This document shows, piece by piece, positions 33,739-41,133 of a stretch of DNA of 43,804 nucleotides. The notes under the pieces were generated by a model. It saw nothing but the letters and a program-made list of their open reading frames with translations, was not told the origin of the DNA and made no database searches. Every line of letters starts with the position of its first letter. Position 1 is the stretch's first letter. Position numbers and translations under genes: made by a program. Source of the stretch: an uncultured Acetatifactor sp. (GTDB taxonomy: Bacteria; Bacillota; Clostridia; Lachnospirales; Lachnospiraceae); contig CAJTSE010000017.1 of NCBI GenBank assembly GCA_910578815.1, forward strand, positions 1-43,804, read 5' to 3'.

Positions 33739-34002
33739 TTAAGCGCCTTTTCTTCCTTCCAGGAAATTCTCGATTCCCGCAACGGCGTCCTGCTCATCTG
33801 CACCCTCTGCAGAAACCTCAAGTTGCTCGCCATTATCCAGTCCCAGGCTCATCATTCCCATGATGCTCTTTGCATTCACTCTCCTGTCCCCCGACTGAAT
33901 GTAAATCTTGCTCTCATACTTGCTGGCTTCCTGCACCAGCAGCGCTATGGGCCTTGCCTCCAGCCCACTCTCCAGATTGATCCGAATGTCTCTTTTTATC
34001 AT
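33739..34002 (-). CDS. HPr-like protein with Glu at the His15 position (Crh-like)
   Basis: An 87-residue HPr-fold protein. The start at 34002 is preceded by GGAGGAG at 8 bases. In HPr the active-site loop reads GLHARPA and His15 carries phosphate from enzyme I. Here the loop is GLEARPIA, with Glu15, so it cannot act in sugar phosphotransfer in the normal way. Ser46 and its surroundings (NAKSIMGMMSL) are kept, so HPr kinase, encoded in the same block, could still phosphorylate it. This parallels Crh of Bacillus, which has Gln15 and also lies after whiA. A regulatory role with CcpA is inferred. The gene overlaps the end of whiA by 89 bases. Confidence 0.88.
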   Translation of the reverse strand: MIKRDIRINLESGLEARPIALLVQEASKYESKIYIQSGDRRVNAKSIMGMMSLGLDNGEQLEVSAEGADEQDAVAGIENFLEGRKGA

Positions 34003-34894
34003 AATATTCTCCTCCATTTTTAAGAACTTCCTCTTTCACTTTTTCAGCAAGCTCACCAAGTTTACGCAGCCTGTGATTCACCCCCGACTTTCCGATGGGC
34101 GGATTGAAATACTCTCCCAGCTCCTTTAAGGAGGCGTCCGGATTCTCCAGCCGAATCTCCGCCATCTCCCGCAATGCTTGGGGAAGATTCTTAAAGCCGT
34201 AATGCTCCCTCAAATATTCTATATCATCCACCTGTCTGGACGCGGCATTTACGGTCTTGGCAATATTTGCCGTCTCACAATTCACCCTCCTGTTTACGGA
34301 ATTTCTCATCTCCTTCAAAATACGGAGATTTTCCATGTGCATCAGAGATACCGGGGCCCCGCAGACATTCAGCAGGTCCACAATGCCTTCTCCCTCCTTC
34401 AGATAAACCACATAATACTTTTTACGAAGGATAATCTTTGACTCAATGTGGAACCCTCCCATTACCTCTTTGAGCTGCCTGGCCTTTCTTTCATCGGTAC
34501 ATGCAAATTCCAGATGATAGCTTTTGGCAGGATCACTCATAGAGCCCGCGCTAAGAAAAGCCCCCCGTAGAAACGCTCTTCTGCAGCAGGCACTTTTGAT
34601 AACCAGACGGCTTACCGGTTCCTCCGGCCGGCCCAGCTTCTGCAAAATATCCTGCATCTCCCCGGCGCTTAAAGCAACGCCACTATCCATATTATAAGTT
34701 TTTTTCAATAATGTAAAGCCTTTTCTTACGACCGCTTCATTTTCGGTCTGAAATCCTATGGTATAATTTCCCTCTAAGTCTCTCCCGTATTGACCGCAAA
34801 AACTCATTATTGCCGCCAATTCCGCAATCTGACAGTGCCTTGCCGTGCTGATCTGCTTCGCCAGTTCATCCTTCACCTTGCTGGAAAACGACAT
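33914..34894 (-). CDS. whiA: WhiA, DNA-binding cell-division/sporulation regulator
   Basis: A protein of 326 residues with the WhiA layout: an N-terminal LAGLIDADG-homing-endonuclease-like domain (MSFSSKVKDEL start, RRAFLRGAFLSAGS) and a C-terminal helix-turn-helix (PDASLKELGEYF...PIGKSGVNHRLRKL). I prefer the ATG at 34894 with GAGG before it; the ATG at 34906 is also possible. The C-terminus runs about 30 residues past the usual end and overlaps the HPr-like gene by 89 bases in another frame. It follows rapZ by 18 bases, the conserved Firmicute order. Confidence 0.93.
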   Translation of the reverse strand: MSFSSKVKDELAKQISTARHCQIAELAAIMSFCGQYGRDLEGNYTIGFQTENEAVVRKGFTLLKKTYNMDSGVALSAGEMQDILQKLGRPEEPVSRLVIKSACCRRAFLRGAFLSAGSMSDPAKSYHLEFACTDERKARQLKEVMGGFHIESKIILRKKYYVVYLKEGEGIVDLLNVCGAPVSLMHMENLRILKEMRNSVNRRVNCETANIAKTVNAASRQVDDIEYLREHYGFKNLPQALREMAEIRLENPDASLKELGEYFNPPIGKSGVNHRLRKLGELAEKVKEEVLKNGGEYYDKKRHSDQSGEWAGGKAHSAAGAGSQQV

Positions 34895-34912
34895 GGTTCC
34901 TCTCATTCCGCC

Positions 34913-35779
34913 TTAAAAATTTCCGGCTGTTATATCACGATGATAAAGCTTCATCCCATAATTGCCCTTATCCTTCATACGCTTGTACAACTCATTTGCA
35001 AGAGTAACGCTGCGGTGCTTGCCGCCGGTACATCCGATTGCAATCACCAGGCGGTATTTCCCTTCCTTAACATAATTAGGAATCAGAAAGCGGATCATAT
35101 CCGTCAACTTATTCATAAATTCTTCCGACTCCTGATGTGCCATTACAAAATCCTGTATCTCCCTGTCATTTCCTGTCTTATGCTTCAATTCTTCAATGTA
35201 GAAGGGATTTGGCAGAAACCGAACATCGAAGACCAAATCCGCATCTGCCGGAATACCGTATTTGAAACCGAAGGACATCACCGTTATCATCAGGCTGTTG
35301 TACTCCCCGTTTTCCACAAATATGCGGTCCAGTTCCTCCTTCAGCTCCCTTGTGAGAAGGTTGGTGGTATCTATAACATAGTCCGCGCTCTGTCGGATAT
35401 TCTTTAATACCTCCCTCTCACGCCTGACTCCGTCCTCCACCCTGCCCTCCATGGCCAGCGGGTGAATGCGCCTTGTCTCCTTATATCGCTTAATCAGGAC
35501 ATTCTCATCAGTGTCCATAAACAGTATTTCAAAAGTATATCCCTTTTCCTTCAGCAGCGCCAATATTCTGGTGGTATCTTCAAAAGATTGATCCGTGCGC
35601 ACATCCAGCCCCAGCGCCACCTTACTGATCTCACTGTTGGGTGTGGAAATCAGCTCAACAAATTTTTCCATAAGGGAGATAGGCAGGTTATCCACACAAT
35701 AAAATCCTGCGTCTTCCAGCATTTTCAGTGCTGTACTTTTGCCTGAGCCGCTCATTCCCGTCACAATTACAAATCTCAT
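34913..35779 (-). CDS. rapZ: RapZ/YvcJ nucleotide-binding protein
   Basis: A 288-residue P-loop protein. Walker A is GMSGSGKST (8-16), and the C-terminal domain has GCTGGKHRSV, characteristic of RapZ. In Enterobacteria RapZ guides RNase E to the small RNA GlmZ and so links UDP-sugar supply to RNA decay; in Firmicutes YvcJ binds nucleotides and its role is less clear. It stands between murB and whiA, fitting cell-wall precursor control. The start at 35779 is preceded by AAAGGGG within a hairpin-flanked leader made of two 40-base repeats. Confidence 0.95.
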   Translation of the reverse strand: MRFVIVTGMSGSGKSTALKMLEDAGFYCVDNLPISLMEKFVELISTPNSEISKVALGLDVRTDQSFEDTTRILALLKEKGYTFEILFMDTDENVLIKRYKETRRIHPLAMEGRVEDGVRREREVLKNIRQSADYVIDTTNLLTRELKEELDRIFVENGEYNSLMITVMSFGFKYGIPADADLVFDVRFLPNPFYIEELKHKTGNDREIQDFVMAHQESEEFMNKLTDMIRFLIPNYVKEGKYRLVIAIGCTGGKHRSVTLANELYKRMKDKGNYGMKLYHRDITAGNF

Positions 35780-35782
35780 CCG

Positions 35783-35912
35783 TATACCCCTTTGTGCGCT
35801 TTAAGCGCACATCCTAATCAATATTTTGGAAGTTTACTTCCAAACTTATACCCCTTTGTGCGCTTTAAGCGCACATTCTAATCAATTTCCCGCCATGCCG
35901 CCAGCGGCGGCA
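35783..35912 (-). promoter_or_regulatory. duplicated hairpin leader in front of rapZ
   Basis: The 156-base murB-rapZ gap holds two near-identical 40-base units (35783-35822 and 35847-35886, one mismatch). Each unit contains the hairpin GTGCGCTTAAAGCGCAC immediately before the AAAGGGG ribosome-binding sequence. Between them is a perfect hairpin, TTTGGAAG-TTTA-CTTCCAAA (35825-35844); before them is TGCCGCC-AGC-GGCGGCA (35896-35912). Four hairpins stacked ahead of the start codon suggest translational or processing control of rapZ. None has a U-tract, so they are not ordinary terminators. Confidence 0.65.
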
Positions 35913-35935
35913 CAAACAGTACGCGCCTTTCACTC

Positions 35936-36844
35936 TTATCCCAGAAACAAAATCTCCGGTTCCAGATCTACATGAAACATTTCTTTTACCCGTTCCTGCA
36001 CCTCACTGATAACATCCCGAACATCCTCGGCCGTAGCATTTCCAGTGTTAATAATAAATCCACAATGCTTCTCGGACACTTTTGCACCGCCGATTTGGAA
36101 TCCCCGTAATCCTGCGTCCATAATTAGCTTGCCCGCAAAATTTCCTCTGGGCCGCTTGAAGGTACTGCCTGCGCTGGGATATTCCAACGGCTGCTTCTCC
36201 CGCCTTTTGGCTGCCAGGTCCTCCATTTTAGCCTTGATCTGCTCCCTGTCGCCTTTTTCCAATTTCATAATCACTTCTGTCACCGTGAAGGAATTGTTTC
36301 TGATAATGCTGGTACGGTATCCGAACTCCATGGATTCATTTTCCAGTTCCATATACTCTCCTTCGCCGTTCACCACATTAACCTGGGTCACTATCCCGCT
36401 GAGCTCACCGTCATATGCCCCGGCATTCATTACAACGCCTCCACCGATGGTCCCCGGTATGCCGGAAGCAAATTCCAGCCCCGTCAGGCCATGCTCCAAT
36501 GCGGCTCTGGCGATTTGTGACATAGAGGCCCCCGCCTGAGCGGTAATGATACTACCTGCCACCGTTATCCTGCTCATCCTCTGCCCGATCTGCAGGACAA
36601 TTCCCCGATAGCCCTTATCGCTGACCAGCAGGTTACTGCCGTTTCCCAGAATGAAAAAGGGCATCCCGACCTGTCTCAGGTATCTTTGCACCTGAATCAT
36701 CTGTTCTTTATTTTCTAACTGCACGAAGCAATCGGCAGGTCCTCCTATGCGAAAGGTAGTGTGGCCTGCCATTGGCTCCTGCAGGCGTATATTCTCTTCC
36801 GGTACAAATCTGCTTAACGCACGAATCACTGCCTCACTGATCAT
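35936..36844 (-). CDS. murB: MurB, UDP-N-acetylenolpyruvoylglucosamine reductase
   Basis: A 302-residue flavoprotein that makes UDP-N-acetylmuramic acid from UDP-GlcNAc-enolpyruvate with NADPH, an early cytoplasmic step of peptidoglycan synthesis. The FAD-binding motifs TTFRIGGPAD (29-38) and FILGNGSNLLV are present, as is the GIPGTIGGGVVMNAGAYDGE stretch and the active-site region YPSAGSTFKRP with the catalytic Ser. The C-terminal Glu is in DLEPEILFLG. Its length is typical of the short type. It is 12 bases downstream of the glucokinase gene. Confidence 0.97.
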   Translation of the reverse strand: MISEAVIRALSRFVPEENIRLQEPMAGHTTFRIGGPADCFVQLENKEQMIQVQRYLRQVGMPFFILGNGSNLLVSDKGYRGIVLQIGQRMSRITVAGSIITAQAGASMSQIARAALEHGLTGLEFASGIPGTIGGGVVMNAGAYDGELSGIVTQVNVVNGEGEYMELENESMEFGYRTSIIRNNSFTVTEVIMKLEKGDREQIKAKMEDLAAKRREKQPLEYPSAGSTFKRPRGNFAGKLIMDAGLRGFQIGGAKVSEKHCGFIINTGNATAEDVRDVISEVQERVKEMFHVDLEPEILFLG

Positions 36845-36856
36845 TCCATTGCCGTC

Positions 36857-37795
36857 CTATCTAAGTATTAACCCTGCCGCGCCATAAATACCGGCATCAT
36901 TTCCCAGCTTTGCCAACGCAAATTTAACATTTTTACACATTTCGAACACATATTTTTGAAAATTAGGCTCCACAAAGGTGAGCAGAATTTCTCCCGCTTT
37001 GGAAACCCCGCCGCCAATGACAAAAATCTCCGGATTGACCACGTCCGCAACCAGCGCCAGGCCTTTACCCAGATACTCGCCAAACTGCTCCGCAATCTGG
37101 ATGGCCACCTGATCTCCTGCCTTCACCCCGTCGAAAACACTCTTTGCGGAAAGCGTACCCTCTCGCAGCACGCTTGGCGCATCATCCTTCTGCAGGCGTC
37201 TTCTTGCCAGACGGACAATGCCGGTAGCGGAAGCATACTGCTCCAGACAGCCCTTATTCTTACAGCCGCATTCTTCCGTTTCGTCATCCTGCATGTGCAT
37301 ATGGCCGATTTCCCCGCCTGCGCCGATAGATCCTGACAAAAGCTGTCCGTTTATGATAATGCCGCCGCCCACGCCCGTTCCCAGAGTTACTGCCACCATA
37401 TTTTCATAGCCCTTACCGCCGCCCTGCCACATCTCGCCATAGGCCGCCGCATTGGCGTCATTGGTAGCCTTTACCGGTACTTTAATATATGCCTGCATTA
37501 CATCGGGTATGTTAAAAGCATCCCAGCCGATATTCACGGCGCCGCCCACCAGCGTTCCTTGCCCGTCAACAGTTCCCGGAGCACCCACGCCGATACCTGC
37601 CAAATCCTTCTCTGCAATCCCCTTCTCCTCCATTTTTGCCAGAATGCTCTTCGCCACATCCGGCAAAATGGAAATACCTTTATTTTCCGTGTTGGTAGGT
37701 ATCTCCCACTTATCCAGAATACTGCCCTCTCTGTCGAACAGTCCAATCTTGACCGTTGTTCCTCCTATATCTACTCCAAACGCATAATTTCCCAT
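36857..37795 (-). CDS. glcK: ROK-family glucokinase
   Basis: A 312-residue sugar kinase expected to phosphorylate glucose at C6 with ATP. The N-terminal phosphate loop is FGVDIGGTTVKIGLFD. The ROK zinc motif is CGCKNKGCLEQYAS, and GTGVGGGIIINGQL and EIGHMHM complete the active site. The ATG at 37795 follows GGGGG at 5 bases; an in-frame upstream ATG would add a lysine- and arginine-rich 37-residue leader, probably not translated. It stands between hprK and murB, in a block linking sugar uptake, carbon control and wall synthesis. Confidence 0.94.
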   Translation of the reverse strand: MGNYAFGVDIGGTTVKIGLFDREGSILDKWEIPTNTENKGISILPDVAKSILAKMEEKGIAEKDLAGIGVGAPGTVDGQGTLVGGAVNIGWDAFNIPDVMQAYIKVPVKATNDANAAAYGEMWQGGGKGYENMVAVTLGTGVGGGIIINGQLLSGSIGAGGEIGHMHMQDDETEECGCKNKGCLEQYASATGIVRLARRRLQKDDAPSVLREGTLSAKSVFDGVKAGDQVAIQIAEQFGEYLGKGLALVADVVNPEIFVIGGGVSKAGEILLTFVEPNFQKYVFEMCKNVKFALAKLGNDAGIYGAAGLILR

Positions 37796-37886
37796 ACTTT
37801 CCCCCTTTTCTGCGCAGCCCGCGCCCCTTTTCTCACCGGCCTTCTTTCTTCTACCCAGCCTTCCGTTCCCTTTCCGGCTTCCTTTT

Positions 37887-38828
37887 CTACTCGTCTTCCT
37901 CTTCACGCTTTTTTGCCAGAGAATGCTGCACTCTGGAATAAAGCTCCTGGGCAGCGTTATATCCCATCTTTTTCTGACGATGATTCACGGCTGCCGATTC
38001 GCATATAACTGCCAGATTACGCCCCGGCCGAATGGGGATATTATGACATACAATTTTATTGCCCAGATATTCTATATAGTTTTCCTCCAGTCCCAGCCTG
38101 TCATATTCCTTGTCCCTGTCCCAGTCCTCCAGACGAATTACCAAATCAATATTTGACGTGTCCTTAACGGAACTGGCTCCGAACAAAGCTTTAATGTCCA
38201 CAATGCCGATACCCCGCAGCTCAATCAGATGCTTCGTCACATCCGGTGCCGAGCCAATCAGTGTATCATCGCTGACCTTCCGCAGTTCTACCACATCATC
38301 CGTCACCAGGCGGTGTCCTCTCTTCACCAGCTCCAAAGCCGCCTCGGACTTACCGATCCCGCTTTCTCCGGTAATCAGAACCCCCTCGCCGTAAACATCC
38401 ACCAGCACCCCGTGTACGGAGATACAGGGAGCAAGTTTGACATTCAGCCATCTGATGGACTCTGCCATAAAGGATGATGTCGTCTTCTTTGTAGAAAGAA
38501 TAGGAATATGATGGATAATGGACTCTTCCAGAAATACGGGATCCGGCTGCAGCTCCCGGCAAAATACAAAAGCCGGTATATCATACCCCATCAGCTCGTC
38601 ACACACCTCCCGTTTTCGCTCTTCGTCAAGCTCACTGAAATAGCTGTGTTCAACGAATCCTATAATCTGAAGCCGCGACGAATCAAAATGTTTTAAGTAC
38701 CCCGTCATCTGCAGTGCCGGGCGATTGATGTCAGGCTGTCTAAGCTTGATCCCCTTAACTTCGAGCTCCGGCGTCAGATTCACCAGTTTCATCTTCTCGA
38801 TCAAACGGGTCAGTGTAACATACTCCAT
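37887..38828 (-). CDS. hprK: HPr kinase/phosphorylase
   Basis: A 313-residue bifunctional enzyme that phosphorylates Ser46 of HPr (and Crh-type proteins) with ATP or pyrophosphate, and removes it, in response to glycolytic intermediates. The Walker A loop GESGIGKSEAALEL and the signature LRGIGIVDIKALFG are visible. In this window the HPr-like protein with Ser46 but no His15 is a plausible substrate. First gene of the block; GGAGG and a promoter lie directly upstream. Confidence 0.96.
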   Translation of the reverse strand: MEYVTLTRLIEKMKLVNLTPELEVKGIKLRQPDINRPALQMTGYLKHFDSSRLQIIGFVEHSYFSELDEERKREVCDELMGYDIPAFVFCRELQPDPVFLEESIIHHIPILSTKKTTSSFMAESIRWLNVKLAPCISVHGVLVDVYGEGVLITGESGIGKSEAALELVKRGHRLVTDDVVELRKVSDDTLIGSAPDVTKHLIELRGIGIVDIKALFGASSVKDTSNIDLVIRLEDWDRDKEYDRLGLEENYIEYLGNKIVCHNIPIRPGRNLAVICESAAVNHRQKKMGYNAAQELYSRVQHSLAKKREEEDE

Positions 38829-38867
38829 GGAAGGCCTCCTTAGTTTTTTTCTTAAATTGTTCCTTTC

Positions 38868-38896
38868 AGTTTACCACATTTTGACCTTTATGTGAA
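38868..38896 (-). promoter_or_regulatory. candidate promoter of the hprK block
   Basis: On the minus strand TTCACA (38891-38896) and TAAACT (38868-38873) have a 17-base spacer, 39 bases before the hprK start, with AAGGAGG between them. It is the only convincing promoter upstream of the seven-gene block. Confidence 0.6.
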
Positions 38897-39019
38897 GTTA
38901 TCCCGACTTATTTTTCAGACGCCTTTTCATTCACAATAACGGTTCGTTCAGCATCCCGCAATCGGAAACCAGGCGACAGCAGACCGTCACCATCAGGTTG
39001 TGAATACCCGAACAATTAC

Positions 39020-40984
39020 TCATTCACCTGCCTGCCCCGCAAAAAAGCGGTGTATTTCTTCCGCCGCCTTTCTGTTCAGTTCGGGAATCTCTGATAATTC
39101 CTTAAGCGAAGCCATCTTAATATCCTCTATAGACTTAAAATGACGCATCAGCGCCTTCCGCCTGGCCGGCCCCACACCAGGAATCTCATCCAGTACGGAC
39201 TTCACCTGAGCCTTGCCCCGCAGGGACCGATGATATTCAATGGCAAAGCGGTGAGCCTCGTCCTGCACTCTGGTAATCAGCTTAAATCCTTCGGAATGAG
39301 TGTCAATGGGCAGCTCCACATTGTTAAAATACAATCCCCTGGTGCGGTGATTGTCATCCTTAACCATCCCGCAGACCGGGATATTGATCCTCAGCTCGTT
39401 CAGCACGGAAAGCGCTATATTTATCTGGCCCCGTCCGCCGTCCATCATGAGAAGATCCGGAAACCTGGTAAAACTGCCGTACGAATTATCAAGCTTCTTC
39501 TCTTCCAATTCCTCCCGCTCTTCCATGCCGTGCGTAAACCTTCTTGTAAGTACTTCCCGCATACAGGCATAGTCATCAGGGCCCGACACCGTTTTAATGC
39601 GGAATTTACGGTAATCGCTGGGCTTGGGTTTCCCCCTTTCAAACACTACCATGGAGCCCACATTCTCAAATCCGTTAATATTGGAAATGTCAAAGGCCTC
39701 CATACGCTCAATATGATCCAGTCCCAGAATATTTGCAATTTCCTTAACAGCGCCGATGGTACGTCCTTCCTCCCGTTTCAGTCTTTCTCTGTCCTGCTCC
39801 AATATGTGCCTGGCATTCTGGGCGGCCAACTCCACCAGCCTCTCCTTTGAGCCGATTTTGGGCACACAAATATGGACTCTGCCGCCCTTGCGCTCCGAAA
39901 GCCATTTTTCAATCAGTTCCCTGTCCCCAATCTCGTACTGCAGCATCAGCTCTCTGGGAATAAAAGGTGTCCCGGCATAAAACTGCTTTACAAAATTTTC
40001 CAATATCTCCGATTTTCCTCTAGCCGCAGAAGCTGCTGTCTTAACAGTCTCTACTATTTCTGTGGTCTCCGCCGTTTTACCTTCTGACACATTCTCTGAC
40101 ACATCTTCGATATATTCCGACACATTTGTCATATAGTAGTGTTCCCTGCCGATCAGCTTTCCATCCCTGACAAAAAACACTTGTACTACCGCTTCTGACG
40201 CTTCCTGGTGCAAAGCGATAATATCCTTATCCTCCCCTGCATTATCAGTCATTTTCTGCTTCTGTGAAACCTGCTTCACACTGTTATAAAGGTCACGAAA
40301 TCCAGCTGCCCCTTCAAAATCCAGCTTTTCGGCGGCAGCCTTCATCTTTCCCTCCAACTCCTTTAAGATCACATTATAATTACCGTTTAAAAATTCTAAC
40401 GCTCTGGATACCTGCTCCCGATATTGCTCTTTGTTCACATAGCCGCCACAGGGCGCCATACATTGTTTAATATGGTAATTCAGGCAGGGCCGCTCCAGGC
40501 CAATATCCCTGGGCAGACTTCGGTTACAGGTTCGCAGGCAGTACAGCTTGCTCAAAAGATCAATGGTGTCCCGCACAGCCGCCGCACTGTTATAAGGCCC
40601 AAAATACCGAGATTTATCTTTTTTCATAGTACGGGAAAAAAGGATGCGAGGATAGTCTTCTCCCACTGTAACTTTGATATAGGGATAAGTCTTGTCATCT
40701 TTTAAAAGAGTATTATATTTAGGAGAATTTTCCTTGATCAGATTGTTTTCCAGAACCAAAGCCTCAAGCTCCGAATCCGTAACGATGTACTCAAATCGTG
40801 CAATCAGTGTCACCATCTTGTCAATGGCAGGTCCCCTTCCAATATATTCCCGAAAATAAGAACGCACACGATTATGCAGATTAACAGCTTTGCCGACATA
40901 CAATATGACATCTCTGTCATCTCTCATGATATAAACTCCCGGCTTTTTGGGAAGCTTTTTAAGTTCCTCATCAAAATTAAACAT
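39020..40984 (-). CDS. uvrC: UvrC, excinuclease ABC subunit C
   Basis: A 654-residue nucleotide-excision-repair nuclease that cuts on both sides of DNA damage with UvrA and UvrB. The GIY-YIG domain (KPGVYIMRDDRDVILYVGK, residues 14-32), the Cys-containing RTCNRSLPRD segment, the UVR motif (about 200-240), the RNase H-like endonuclease domain (EAFDISNINGFENVGSMVVF) and the terminal helix-hairpin-helix (IPGVGPARRKALMRHF) are in the usual order. An unusual acidic repeat-like insert lies at about 288-324. No clear terminator is seen downstream. Confidence 0.97.
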   Translation of the reverse strand: MFNFDEELKKLPKKPGVYIMRDDRDVILYVGKAVNLHNRVRSYFREYIGRGPAIDKMVTLIARFEYIVTDSELEALVLENNLIKENSPKYNTLLKDDKTYPYIKVTVGEDYPRILFSRTMKKDKSRYFGPYNSAAAVRDTIDLLSKLYCLRTCNRSLPRDIGLERPCLNYHIKQCMAPCGGYVNKEQYREQVSRALEFLNGNYNVILKELEGKMKAAAEKLDFEGAAGFRDLYNSVKQVSQKQKMTDNAGEDKDIIALHQEASEAVVQVFFVRDGKLIGREHYYMTNVSEYIEDVSENVSEGKTAETTEIVETVKTAASAARGKSEILENFVKQFYAGTPFIPRELMLQYEIGDRELIEKWLSERKGGRVHICVPKIGSKERLVELAAQNARHILEQDRERLKREEGRTIGAVKEIANILGLDHIERMEAFDISNINGFENVGSMVVFERGKPKPSDYRKFRIKTVSGPDDYACMREVLTRRFTHGMEEREELEEKKLDNSYGSFTRFPDLLMMDGGRGQINIALSVLNELRINIPVCGMVKDDNHRTRGLYFNNVELPIDTHSEGFKLITRVQDEAHRFAIEYHRSLRGKAQVKSVLDEIPGVGPARRKALMRHFKSIEDIKMASLKELSEIPELNRKAAEEIHRFFAGQAGE

Positions 40985-41029
40985 GAAATGTACTCCATCC
41001 TACAAGTCAAGTCTGTCATTTTGGAATTT

Positions 41030-41051
41030 ATCTGCAAGAATCCTTGCAGAT
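41030..41051. promoter_or_regulatory. perfect hairpin in the uvrC leader
   Basis: ATCTGCAAG-AATC-CTTGCAGAT is a perfect 9-bp inverted repeat, 46 bases upstream of the uvrC start. It has no U-tract, so it is more likely an operator or leader structure than a terminator. Confidence 0.35.
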
Positions 41052-41095
41052 GCACGCCGCCGGACGCATACATCATTATGCGATTGACAGAAATC

Positions 41096-41120
41096 GGCTC
41101 CCTCCTTAAAGGAGGGAACC
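41096..41120 (-). terminator. terminator after ftsH
   Basis: A 10-bp stem on the minus strand (GGTTCCCTCC, loop TTTAA, GGAGGGAGCC), 13 bases past the ftsH stop and followed by ATTTCT. The U-tract is short. Confidence 0.6.
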
Positions 41121-41133
41121 GCTCTTAAAAACG

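Noticed and set aside
35783..35912. Possible CRISPR array
   Set aside because: Only two units, with a hairpin spacer that is itself a palindrome. The units contain the rapZ ribosome binding site.
37796..37906. 37-residue N-terminal extension of the glucokinase
   Set aside because: Very Lys/Arg-rich, not homologous to ROK kinases, and the strong ribosome binding site is at the internal ATG at 37795.
39140..39850. 236-codon plus-strand frame
   Set aside because: Antisense to the catalytic part of uvrC, with no start signal and no recognisable motif.
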